This document shows, one piece after another, positions 11,194 to 20,700 of a DNA stretch of 64,000 nucleotides. Made by a program: the position numbers and the translations under genes. Below the pieces are notes generated by a model. The model was given only the letters and a program-made list of their open reading frames with translations. It was not told where the DNA came from and made no database searches. Location: contig NW_004454225.1 in assembly GCF_000283155.1 (NCBI RefSeq), positions 3,365,451 to 3,429,450 of the forward strand. The letters run 5' to 3'. Source of the stretch: Ceratotherium simum simum (Eukaryota > Chordata > Mammalia > Perissodactyla > Rhinocerotidae). Position 1 is the first letter of the stretch, and each line of letters opens with the position of its first letter.

Positions 11194-12469
11194 TCCACAG
11201 CCCTTTTCCCTCCTTATCCCAGCCGCACATCTTCCTCTGCAGTCCCAGGTCACTGCCCTCAGAGAGGTGCTGTTTACAGCTCCTCCCCCTTGAGATGAGC
11301 CTCCCAGGCTTTGGGCCACCTGTTGTCCTCATTCTCTACCCTCAGTCTGAGTCTGTTCTAGCTTTTCCTGATTCCTCTTTCTTACCTGCCCCTTAAATGA
11401 AGAGTTTTTCAGCTTAGTCTCTCCTCTCTGCTCTTTTCTTGGCGACTGCATCCTCAGACCCCAAAGCTGATGGCACCTGCCCTGTTTTCACCTGATAACC
11501 CTCAGTCCTTATGTTTTAGCTTATCCAAAACATAACTTGTTATTTTCCACCCCCAAGCCTCACCTCTGGATTGAACTGTGGGGTACATGCTCTTGCTTAA
11601 TCCTGGAGGAAGTGACACCTGAACTGAATCCTAAAAGATTGCGGGAGGAGGGAGGAGACAGGCACTGTGAGCCGAGGCCTAAAAGGGGAGGCGTGAAAGG
11701 TAGTAAATGAAAAAACGTGCCAAGTTCTCTTCTGTGACCTGTAGTCAGTGCCCAATCTGTGGTGGCTGTCTGGACATAATGGTCATCTAGTCCAATCCTA
11801 CCCTTTTCAGATGAAGAACCCAGGTCCTGTGGAGTGACATGTCTAAGGCTGCTCCACCCCTGAGCACCAGCCTCTGTTCTCCTGGCCAGGGCAAGTGCTA
11901 ACTGGAAGAGATGTTCAGTTAGGTGGTATCCAGGGCCAGAGGGAGAATGTCAGTGTTCTGCTGAGGCTAGGTCTAGTGCAGCCATCTTTCTTGCACAGTT
12001 TCTGCTGAGCCTTCATTTGTGTCCCCTCAGGCCACTTTGGTCCCTATTGCTAGGCACCACAGCCTCTGGGGCAGGTTCAGGCAGGAGCCGTGGGAACAGC
12101 TGCAGAGTGGGAGGCTCTGTGCCCACCTTGCTCCTGGTGCTCGGGCAGCCCTCAGCGGGGGGTTACTGAGGCTCTGGTATGGGAGGGCACTGGACCAAAG
12201 TGACTCGTATGGTAGGCCAGCAGACAGTCACCCTGCAGTGTGGGGAGCCCTGTGAGAGCCACTGAGGTGCAGTTGAAGATGGCACTGTCCAGCTCAGTGC
12301 TCAGTCCAGAGCAAGGCAGCAGGGTTTGGTTTTCTGTTTCAGGGTGAGACTGGTATAGTCTACGCCAACTCTCCTGCATGTACACAATGAAGAGAATGTT
12401 CTTGCCTTTTTTTTTCCAAAAATAAGACACTTTATTATGTTACACATGTTCATTATAAAAAGTAACTTA

Positions 12470-12713
12470 GGGGCCAGCCTGGTGGCGCAAGCGGTTAAGT
12501 GCACGCGCTCCGCTGCGGAGGCCTGGGGATCGCCAGTTCGGATCCCGGGAATGCACCAAGGCACCGCTTGTTAAGCCATGCTGTGCCGGCGTCCCATATA
12601 AAGTAGAGGAAGATGGGCACGGATGTTAGCCCAGGGCCAGTCTTTCTCAGCAAAAAAGAGGAGGATTGGCATTGGATGTTAGCTCAGGGCTGGTCTTCCT
12701 TACCAAAAAAATA
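12470..12713 (+). mobile_element. ERE-type SINE, GATGTTAGCTCAGGGC variant
   Basis: Head GGGGCCAGCCTGGTGGCGCA, core GTTCGGATCCCGGG, CCCATATAAAGTAGAGGAAG, two tandem tail units, then A-rich. Target-site duplication AAAAAGTAA(C/T)TTAG lies at both ends (about 12457-12470 and 12713-12726). Confidence 0.93.
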
Positions 12714-12929
12714 AAAAGTAATTTAGACAATACTGAAATGCCAAGAAGAAAGTAAAATTCACCCTAAATCCCACCACTCCCATAACCATGACTGACAGTC
12801 AGCTGTTGGGGCTTCTTTTGCCCATCATAGAGCACGTAGATCCCTATTTTTTGGATAACAGTAGCTACCTTATATGGGCACTTAACGTTATGCCACGCCT
12901 TATGCCAAGTGCTGGCTGGCAACAGCTCC

Positions 12930-13210
12930 TTCTGCCTCAGGGCCTTTGTCCATGTTTGTTCCCCTCGCTATACCAGACGCAGTTCTCTCCTCATAATTTT
13001 AGGTTTTATGTTAAATGTCAGAGTCCTTTCCTGACATCCCAAGTCAGGTTCCTGGTTAGTTTCACCACAGCCTTACTTTCCCTTGATCATTTGTACCATT
13101 ATCTATTATTTATTTTTGTTTTTGTTTAATGTCTGTTTTCTTCACTAGACTGGAAGCCCTCAGAGGGCAGGAACTGTCTTTTTGCCACAGAGATGTCCAA
13201 TAAATATTGT
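12930..13210 (+). repeat. L2 LINE 3' end
   Basis: TCTGCCTCAGGGCCTTTGTC, TATTATTTATTTTTG, CTAGACTGGAAGCCC, GAGGGCAGGAACTGTC and a final CAATAAATATTG are the ordered landmarks of an L2 3' end. Confidence 0.75.
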
Positions 13211-13214
13211 CAGA

Positions 13215-13400
13215 AGAATGTGCAAACAATCTCATTTAATCTTCACAACTATGAGGGGGCACTATTTCCCCATTTTAGAGGTGACAAAACTGAGGCTTAG
13301 AGCAATTATGTAACCAGCCCCAAGTCACACTGCATGAGTGGATCCATATGTCTGCCTCCACACACCTGTGCACTCTTAACCGCAAAGCAACAGCTGCCTC
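13215..13400. repeat. MIR-like SINE fragment
   Basis: ATCTCATTTAATCTTCACAA, CCCCATTTTAGAGGTGACAA, AACTGAGGCTTAGAG and CCCCAAGTCACACTGCATGA form the usual MIR-core order. Confidence 0.65.
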
Positions 13401-13429
13401 TCACAGACTGGCAGGAAACACACTTTTCC

Positions 13430-13670
13430 TTTTTAACAATATATTGTGAAAGTCTTTGTCAATAGACATACATTTATGTAGGTAATGTTTAACGATGCCA
13501 TGGTATTCCATTGTGTGGATTCATCCAGTCCCTTATTGGGCTTCCCAATTTCTCCCAGTTACAGAGGATTTGTGATGGCCATCTTTGAACACACATACTT
13601 GTGCACTTCTTTAAGCACTCGTACTTTTTATTCTTTAGGATACGTTCCTAGAAGTTTGCATATTCGTTTA
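13430..13670 (-). repeat. L1 LINE 3' fragment, antisense
   Basis: Contains GCCATGGTATTCCATTGTGT, CAGTCCCTTATTGGG and GATACGTTCCTAGAAG, which is the reverse complement of an L1 3' region. It ends where the CpG-rich promoter region starts. Confidence 0.65.
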
Positions 13671-14299
13671 CATGTACAGCTGCAAGATGGGGCAGTGAGG
13701 TGCTTGAAGGAATGGGAATCCGCGGGTGGGCTGCGCATCAGAGTCCCTGCAGAACTTTATCAAAATGCTCGTGCCCGGGCCCCACCTCAGGAGGCCTGTG
13801 GTGGCCTGGGTAGCGGCATCATTTTGAAAGTCTGCAGGCGGTTCCGAGGCACCGGGGCGAGAACCGTTGGAGCATGCGCGTCGTCGCGGCAGGTGCAAAG
13901 GCGCAGAGGTTGTAATATGCGCTCCGCACTTGGGACAGTTCGCGGGCAGCGCGGAGCCTCTGTTTCCGCCTTTGTAAGGGGCTTGGGAGGAACGCGACTC
14001 CTCCCAAGCACTGGGGTGGCCAGGTTTGATCCTACCCGCTCTCCCTGGCGGGCAGGCGGGGGTGGGGGGGGCAGCTGGGAACATGATGTAATGTGCTTAC
14101 AACTTGCTCCGGGGGCGACCAGGGGGCGGGGGTGAAGCGTATTAACCCTTCAACCCCTGGCCGGTGGAGGGGGTAGCTTGTGGAGCAGACCCAACGGAAA
14201 ACGGAGCGGCTCCTTTAAGTTAGGAGAAGGAGGTTGGGCTGAGGACCTAGAGGGTTCTCCTTGCTGTCGCTACTAGGCCGCGAGGGGCGGGGCCTCGCT

Positions 14300-14307
14300 A
14301 TGCAAAT
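14300..14307 (+). promoter_or_regulatory. SREBF2: Octamer motif ATGCAAAT
   Basis: Perfect match to the OCT1/OCT2 octamer, 26 bp upstream of the sterol element. OCT1 is ubiquitous, so a basal role is plausible but unproven here. Confidence 0.6.
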
Positions 14308-14332
14308 CTGAGCTGCTGATCGATGACGCGCC

Positions 14333-14342
14333 ATCACCCCAC
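14333..14342 (+). promoter_or_regulatory. SREBF2: Sterol regulatory element ATCACCCCAC
   Basis: Identical to the SRE-1 of the LDL receptor promoter. It lies 277 bp upstream of the ATG and 18 bp from the inverted CCAAT box. It should bind nuclear SREBP and give positive feedback on SREBF2 transcription. Confidence 0.9.
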
Positions 14343-14360
14343 GCGCCGCTTCGCGCGCCG

Positions 14361-14365
14361 ATTGG
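14361..14365 (-). promoter_or_regulatory. SREBF2: Inverted CCAAT box (NF-Y)
   Basis: ATTGGC on the + strand is CCAAT on the minus strand. The 18 bp gap to the sterol element is within the 16-20 bp range usual for SREBP/NF-Y cooperation. Confidence 0.85.
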
Positions 14366-14415
14366 CCACGGCGACCCTGGTCCCATTGACAACAAACAAG
14401 GGGGCGCGCGGCCTG

Positions 14416-14452
14416 GGGGCGGGGCCGCAGAGGGCGCGGGTGGGGGCGGGGG
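14416..14452 (+). promoter_or_regulatory. SREBF2: GC boxes (Sp1/KLF), two
   Basis: GGGGCGGGGCC at 14416-14426 and GGGGGCGGGGG at 14442-14452, just ahead of the likely start site. Confidence 0.75.
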
Positions 14453-14485
14453 AATCCCGCCCCGCCCCTCCCGCGCGGCGCAAAC

Positions 14486-14512
14486 ATGGCGGCGGCTGGC
14501 ACCAGCCGGTGA
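14486..14512 (+). other. SREBF2: Upstream ORF 1 (8 codons)
   Basis: ATG in the context AAACATGGCGG opens a short frame, MAAAGTSR, ending at TGA 14510-14512. It counts only if transcription starts upstream of 14486. The same bases resemble a YY1 ATGGCGGC element, so it could instead be a start-site motif. Confidence 0.45.
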
Positions 14513-14542
14513 GGCGGTACTGGGCAGGGGCTGTCGGGTGTC

Positions 14543-14581
14543 ATGGGCTGTGGCAGCGGCACCGCCCCCGCGTCTCCCTGA
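14543..14581 (+). other. SREBF2: Upstream ORF 2 (12 codons)
   Basis: ATG at 14543 opens MGCGSGTAPASP and ends at TGA 14579-14581, 37 bp before the SREBP-2 ATG. It is very likely inside the 5' UTR. The start context (GTGTCATGG) is moderate: T at -3, G at +4. Confidence 0.55.
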
Positions 14582-14618
14582 GCGGGACGGCAGGGGGGCC
14601 TCCGCGCCGAGCCGGGCG

Positions 14619-14706
14619 ATGGACGAGAGCGGCGAGCTGGGCGGTCTGGAGACCATGGAGACGCTCACGGAGCTGGGCGACGAGCTGACCCTGGGGGACA
14701 TCGACG
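14619..14706 (+). CDS. SREBF2: SREBF2 exon 1 (coding part)
   Basis: ATG at 14619 is in good context (G at -3 and +4) and starts [20 protein letters not shown], the acidic activation domain that recruits CBP/p300 and Mediator. The exon ends one base into a codon, before GTGAGG at 14707. Reading on gives 29 full codons. The GC-rich in-frame alternatives upstream hit stops, so this start is clear. Confidence 0.97.
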
Positions 14707-17700
14707 GTGAGGAGTGGGTGGGTGGGTGGGAGTGCGGGGGCGCGCGGGGAGGAAGGGGTTACGGCGGCGCGCGCGGGTGCGCGTGCGCCCCCCCCCTCCG
14801 TTGGCCCCGGCTCGCGCGGGAAGAACCAGCACATGCGGTCGCCCGGGCGGTCCCCAACCTGTCCCCGCGCTGCGGGTTTGGGCCCCCGCCTGGCAGCTCC
14901 GCTCCGCAGGCCGTGGGATCCGCTCCGGGCGCCGCGTGTCTGGAAGCGGAGCAAGAGTCGTGGGGCCGGAGCGCGGAGTCGGAGGCGTCGCGGGGGCCCA
15001 GCGGGAGCGGCCTGAGGAGAGCGCCGGGCCGCCGCCCCCCTCGCGCCGCCCGAGGTCCCGCTGCCCCGCCGTCCCGCGTCGCACCTGTCACTCCTCGCCC
15101 GGGCGCGGGGCAGCTTTGGGATTCCCGGGACCATGGCCTCAGGCTCCGCGCTCCCACCCCTGGTCTTCCTGCGGTTGACCTATGGCTGGGTCTCCCGGTG
15201 CTCGGGGAAACTTTGGGCAGCGAGGGGCTGTAGAAGCAAGTTGCTGCTGAAGCGAGCGGTGGCAGCGGAGTGTGGACGCATGTCTCCGGGATGGAGACCC
15301 GGGCGCTCCTGCTGTCGCGCTACAAAGGGAGTCGAGCAGCAGGAATTTCGAGTTGTGGCCCCTCGAGGACAGGCTGGGGAGCGGGTGGCCTTTGTTCTGG
15401 CGACCTTAACAGCGGAGTGGAAGAGCTAGAAGGAGCTCAGGGATCCTCTCTTCCAATGCTCTCATTTTGTCACCATGGGAACCCAAAGTTTGGAGAGGGT
15501 CAGCGACTTGCCCAAGGTCACCCCGCTGGTTGCAGAGCCCAGTTCCTGGGCTAGTGTTGGTGTGGCTACATCAGGCTTTCACTTGACCCCTGGGGGTGAG
15601 GAGTCCAATGAATAGGTTAGTAATCATAATAATAACTGTAAATAGTCGGGCTCTTCTGATGTTCTAGGCCGAGATACTTTCTGTTGTTTCACTTATTCCT
15701 CACTACAATCCCATGAGATGGATATTCTTATTGCTCCTATTTTACAGGAGACTGAGGCTAGAAGATGTTAACTTGTCTAAGGTCACTCATCTTAGATTGT
15801 CCAGAACCCATGCTGTTAAGCAGTAGCTCAGGTGCATTGTGCTCTTGAGTTTACAAAGTGCTTTTATGTCCAGGATCTCACTACAGCCTTGCAGCCAGAT
15901 ATGATGGCTACACCTCATTGTACAGATGAAGAAAGGAAGGTAGTGGAAGATTCTCTTCTTGAGGAAGAGATAAATGGCAGCAGCTAACTGAAAAGGGTTC
16001 CATTTTCCCATTTTGCTTCTGTAACATTTCACCCCTTGGCCTGTCATTGCTTACCCTTTTTGGTCATCTGGGCAGTGTGGTAAGACCCTTAATTGAAGCC
16101 CCAAGTCTAACCACAGACTTTTCCACTAAGTGCTCCTAAATACAGAGATGTATTAACAAATGGAAGAGGAAGGTTCTTGGAACTTAACAAGGGCAGCTAA
16201 TATGTTTTGAGCACTTATGTGCCAGGCACTGTGTTAAGAACTCATGCACATTCATGTTTTCAATCCTAGGGTTGAGAACCACCATTATATTATACAACTC
16301 TCATAGGTCCTGAAGCTGAGGCCCAAGGCGGTTCGTTAACTTACCCAAGGTTACACAGCCAGTAGAAAGTATGTCCAAAGCTGCCTACCAGCGAGCTCAC
16401 ACAAAGAAATTCTTGTGCATTGTGCATTCCCGTTCCATAATCTGTGTGTATTTGTCTTAGTTGGCAATATGTTAAATTACCTACTGGTTAAGTGTTAACT
16501 TTATTCCCATAGATTTCTGAGTAAAATGTATGTTCTGGAAACTACCACAATGATTCAGTGGCTTCACAGGTCCCCATATGAGATTTCGGAAAAAGTGGCT
16601 CCTTGTCTTCAATTGGTCAAAAAGTGTTCAAGTCCCAGCTGTGGTTTCTCAGCTGTAGGGAACATGAAAGATAGGAAAGACAGAATTTTATGGCCTCATG
16701 GAGTTTGAGATGAATAACAGTAAAACTGTAGTGCTAAGTGTAGAACAACTCACAATTGCTCAGAGCAGTAAGTGCAAGTCCGCACTGAGGGAGCTTGGTA
16801 AAGCCTGGCTTACCAGGAAGGCCACATTGAGGAGGTGGCCCTGACATGGGCCTTGGAGGACAAGAAGGGTAGGGGAAGCTGAAGGCCAGTGGTCTGCAGA
16901 TACAAATATCCCTGAATACTTCCGCATCCATTCCCCCTCCAGAACGTCAGTTCCATGCAGGCCAGGGCCTTCGTTTTGTTCATGCTGTGTTTTTTGCACC
17001 TAGAACTAAATATTTGTGGAATGCCTGTGGAATACAGCAGGCCAGGCAGGGTTTTAAATTGTGTTAGACACAGCCCTTGGGGTTGGGTTAGATCAGGAGT
17101 GGCCAGCCAGTGTGCAAAAAGGAGCCATTCAGGTGAGGAAGAAAGGACCCTGGGTATGAATACATATACTTCCTTTGTATGTTGGGGGGGGTGGGGAGGC
17201 GGTACTTACAACCTGCAGAGCTCATGCCTGCCTCCAGGGGGTCCAGGGTGGGCAAGAATCCTTCATTTGGCAACATCTGTCCTGCTGCAATCCATTAGTG
17301 CCCTTGGAGGGTATGGACCCAAGGAAGCCATATCCATTCACTCATTCAGCACATCTCGTGAGTGGCTTCTAAGTACTGCTATGATGGACAAAGTGCTGAG
17401 GATAACTTTGAACAAGATAGACAAGTTCTCTTAAGTTCTTGGAGAAAACACAAGCTAAACAAATAACATAAACACACTTTTGGCAGGGCACTATGAAGAA
17501 AATAAAATGGTCCATGATGTAGAGAGTGACTGGGGTAGCCTAATTTAGATCCGGTAGGCAAGAGAGGCCTCTTGGAAGAGGAGTTAGCATCTCTTTTTCA
17601 AGAGGTGCCCAGGTCTGGATTTTTATGTGAAATATCCAGATTTTTAAATGTTGGCTCAAGTTTTTTTTTTTTTTTTTTTTTTTTTTTTAGGAACATATTG

Positions 17701-20700
17701 TAAGCCCAACAGAGCATGCATGTTAGTTGATCTCTAGGGCTTTGTTCCATTGCAGAAGGCTCTGTTGTCCCAGGCCCCCAGTTCTCTTATGATAGAATAT
17801 CTAGAGCATTTCTTTTGTGGTAGGTATCTGTATTATGAGAAAGGGCCTTATGCACTGTGATAAGCCAGTCTTCTCAAAGGGTAGAGAGGTGGAATCTTCT
17901 TCCACTGAAAGGCATAGTCATGGAGGTGGCCTTTTTGCTGGACCCAAAAGAATGGGTGGCAGAAGCAGCATGGGGAAGGAGAAGGATCAAACTGCCTTAG
18001 AAATAAATAATTACTAGCGATTTCTTGGAGTATGTGGTGTGTGTAAGCAAACAGTAGAAGATAAGGTCTGAAAGGTGAGTTGGAGCCAAATTGTGGAGTC
18101 TTCATACCAGACGCAGGTGTTTTGTGGAATGTAGGGAGAGAACTGCTGAAGATTTTCAAGTAGGGTGATGACACATTAATCATGGGCTTTAAGAAAATTC
18201 AACTGTGGTGATGGGCAAGGGAGATTAGAGGCAGGAAGACCAATTAGGGAACTGCAGCTGTATGGGTGTGAGATAATGATACTAAGAGTGATGGGATTTG
18301 GATAGGAAGTGGCCATTGTGCAAGATGCTGGACGTGACAGGACGTGGTCTCAGTGAAGACTTGGCCCTGAAGGCAGAGCAGAGGTGGAATTCTGAGATCC
18401 TATCAAGGCTTTGATCCTGGGGCATTAGGAAAGTTCAGAAGCCAGCATGAAGAGCTGGTTTGGGGAGATGATGAAAATTTGTCTTAAATGGGCTGAAATT
18501 GAAGTGCTGGGGTGGGAAGGATCCCTCCAGTAGAAAACGGGAGGCAGATACTCAGGAGAAGGTCAAAACTGGGGATGGAAATTGAGGAGTAGTCACTGTT
18601 GATGAGTTGAGGATAGAGGTGAGAGGAGAAGATAGAACCAGGAGGTCAGATCAGGTGAGGGTAGTGTAATAAACTAAGGGGAGGTGAGCTTTTGGAGGAG
18701 CGGTTAGTGGATGATGGAGACAATGCTGCAGAGGACAGCCAGGATGACAAGGCATGAAAGGAGTCATGGGATTTGGCAATTAGGAGGTGTCTCCCTTTGA
18801 CAGAGCAGTCAGATGAAGGGTTCCAAGGCTAGATAAACCAGAAAGGAATTAGGATTGAGTGGGTGATCGGCAAATAGAGGTAGCTGTTCTCTTTGGAGAA
18901 GGTCGAAGAAACTTTTCCATGAGCTAATTTACTGTCTGTCTTTACAGGTTTGTCCAGATTTGCCTACTCTGGACGTTTCATATAATGGAATCATACAATA
19001 TGTGGCTTCCTTCATTTAGCATAATGTTGTTGAGGTTCATCCATGTTGCAGCGTAGTGTTCCCTTGTATGGATATACCATGTTTAGTTTATCCATTCATT
19101 AGTTGATGGACATTTGGGTTGTTTCCGCTTTTTGGCTATATTAAGAATGAAGCTGCTATGAACATTTATGTACAGATTTTTGTGTGGACATATGTTTTCA
19201 TTTCTCTTGGGTAGATCCCCTACATTTTTTGTTGCTGTTTGTATTTTCCTAGGGCTTATAGTAGCCCTGTTTATTCACTTGCTTACTTTCAATGTTCCCA
19301 TAACTAATCCTGCCCTAAATCTTGTGACAGAAGCTCTCAATATGGCGGTCAGTTCCTTTCATCCCTCTTGTTGATGTCTCTCCTGGAGCCCTCCCTCTTT
19401 TTGCCCCATGTGATGGTTGTCCAGGTCTGCTTTCCTGCACTTATCCTGGGACTGCCCTTAACCATCCCCCTGGGGGGTGGTGTTGATGCCCCTGTTTCCT
19501 AGTTCTTGGTTTTTCACTCCCTTGTTTAATAGAGCACATCCTCCAGTAGCTTCCTGAAAAAGAGTACATTGGAAGTAAATTTTGAGGGGCCTTGCCTGTC
19601 TAAAAATATCTTTTTTCTAACTTCAATTTGACAGTTTGGATGAGTTTAAAGATTTTATTTATTCAGTTTTTTCCCCCCAAAGCCCCAGTAGATAGTTGTA
19701 TGTCATAGGTTCACATCCTTCTAGTTGCTGTACGTGGGACTCGGCCTCACGTTGGACGGAGAAGTGGTGCCTCGGGGCGCTCCCGGGATCCCAACCCGGG
19801 CCGCCAGCATCAGAGCGCGCACACTTAACCGCTAAGCCACGGAGCCGGCCCTGGATGAGTTTAGAATTTTAGGTTGGACATAATTTTATATCAGAATTTC
19901 AAAGGCATTGCCTAATCGTCTTCTAGCTTCTAGTAGTTGAGAAATCTGATACCATTTTGATTCTTGATCCTTTGTGTGTGACCTGTTTTCTCCTCTGGAA
20001 GCTTGTAGGATCTTGTCTTTATCCTTGGTGTTCTGAATTCCATGACGGTGTACACTTATGTGACTGAACTGTCAGTCACTGTCCCTACTTGGTGGGCTCT
20101 GGAAGGCTCGCTCTGTCAGATACCTGCATTCATGCAGTCCTCCTGCTGGCAGCCCACCTTACACCCCAGCCTGCAGAGGAGCTTCCAGTTCCTGAGCCTT
20201 TTGGTGGCACTGTCTTGGGCCTCTGCTGCCTTCTCCCTGCAGACAGACAGTTCCGTCTTTGGCAGAGTCCCCTGACACTGCCTGGCACTGAAGAGGCTCT
20301 CTGTAAAGGTGTGTCTAATGAGGAAAGGAAGGCACTTCAGGTTCTGTGTGTTGGGTGGGCTCCCATCCTGGGTGTCCACATCACTGAGAAGTTTGGAGTG
20401 GCCAACCCGGTGAGCCAGGGGTGAGTGCTGGGAGGGTGTGGCCAGCACACCACTGGGCGTGGAGGGGAGGCGAAGGGATAGAAACCCACTTCACATTTCT
20501 CCAGTGAGTCATACTTTGGAAGAACTGCTCAGAGAAGTGAAGCACAGATCTACTTTTTACCTGTGTCTACCTTTTTCAAGACATAAGCTTTGTTTTGACA
20601 CTTGAATGTATATCACTGTTGCTGATGTTTGGGTTAAAAGAGCTACTGTTGCTCACAGCTTATTTTCCACCTGTTTTTAGCTCCTGATCTCATCTATCAT

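Larger units (their letters stand above)
9476..13719. other. Intergenic region between CCDC134 and SREBF2
   Basis: About 4.2 kb between the CCDC134 poly(A) site and the SREBF2 CpG island. It holds a MER20 copy (10987-11193), a SINE (12470-12713), and L2, MIR and L1 fragments (12930-13670). Positions 9476-10980 and 11200-12465 are unique-looking, GC-moderate sequence with no gene I can recognise. The window shows head-to-tail gene order and no sign of a third gene. Confidence 0.75.
14284..14470 (+). promoter_or_regulatory. SREBF2: SREBF2 core promoter (TATA-less, sterol-responsive)
   Basis: In order: GC box GGGGCGGGGC (14284-14293), octamer ATGCAAAT (14300-14307), CRE-like GATGACGCG (14323-14331), sterol element ATCACCCCAC (14333-14342), inverted CCAAT ATTGG (14361-14365), and GC boxes at 14416-14426 and 14442-14452. 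No TATA box is seen. A sterol element beside an NF-Y site and Sp1 sites is the standard SREBP target design, and SREBF2 is known to be induced by its own product when cells lack sterol. The start site is probably within about 14460-14530 (inferred). Confidence 0.85.
13720..15430. promoter_or_regulatory. SREBF2: CpG island over SREBF2 promoter and exon 1
   Basis: GC content and CpG frequency rise sharply here compared with both sides. The island covers the core promoter, exon 1 and the first 700 bp of intron 1. It contains a GCATGCGC palindrome (13872-13879, NRF1-like), several GC boxes, and ATGGCGG at 14486. A short MER5A-like scrap (about 13733-13800) sits at its left edge. Islands of this type mark constitutively open housekeeping promoters. 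Confidence 0.88.

Noticed and set aside
9502..12465. A third gene between CCDC134 and SREBF2
   Set aside because: Frames here are short, without splice-compatible homology or a CpG island, and they overlap MER20 and other repeats.
13485..14135. 216-codon open frame upstream of SREBF2
   Set aside because: Its first third lies in antisense L1 sequence and the rest in the CpG island; no domain is recognisable.
14538..15233. 231-codon open frame spanning exon 1 and the start of intron 1
   Set aside because: GC-rich sequence lacks stops by chance in all frames. This frame is not the SREBP-2 frame, and the real exon ends at a clear donor at 14707.
19765..19845. tRNA gene-like sequence (A/B box)
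   Set aside because: The tRNA resemblance is the head of an ERE-type SINE; no intact cloverleaf, and there is an A-rich tail plus target-site duplication.
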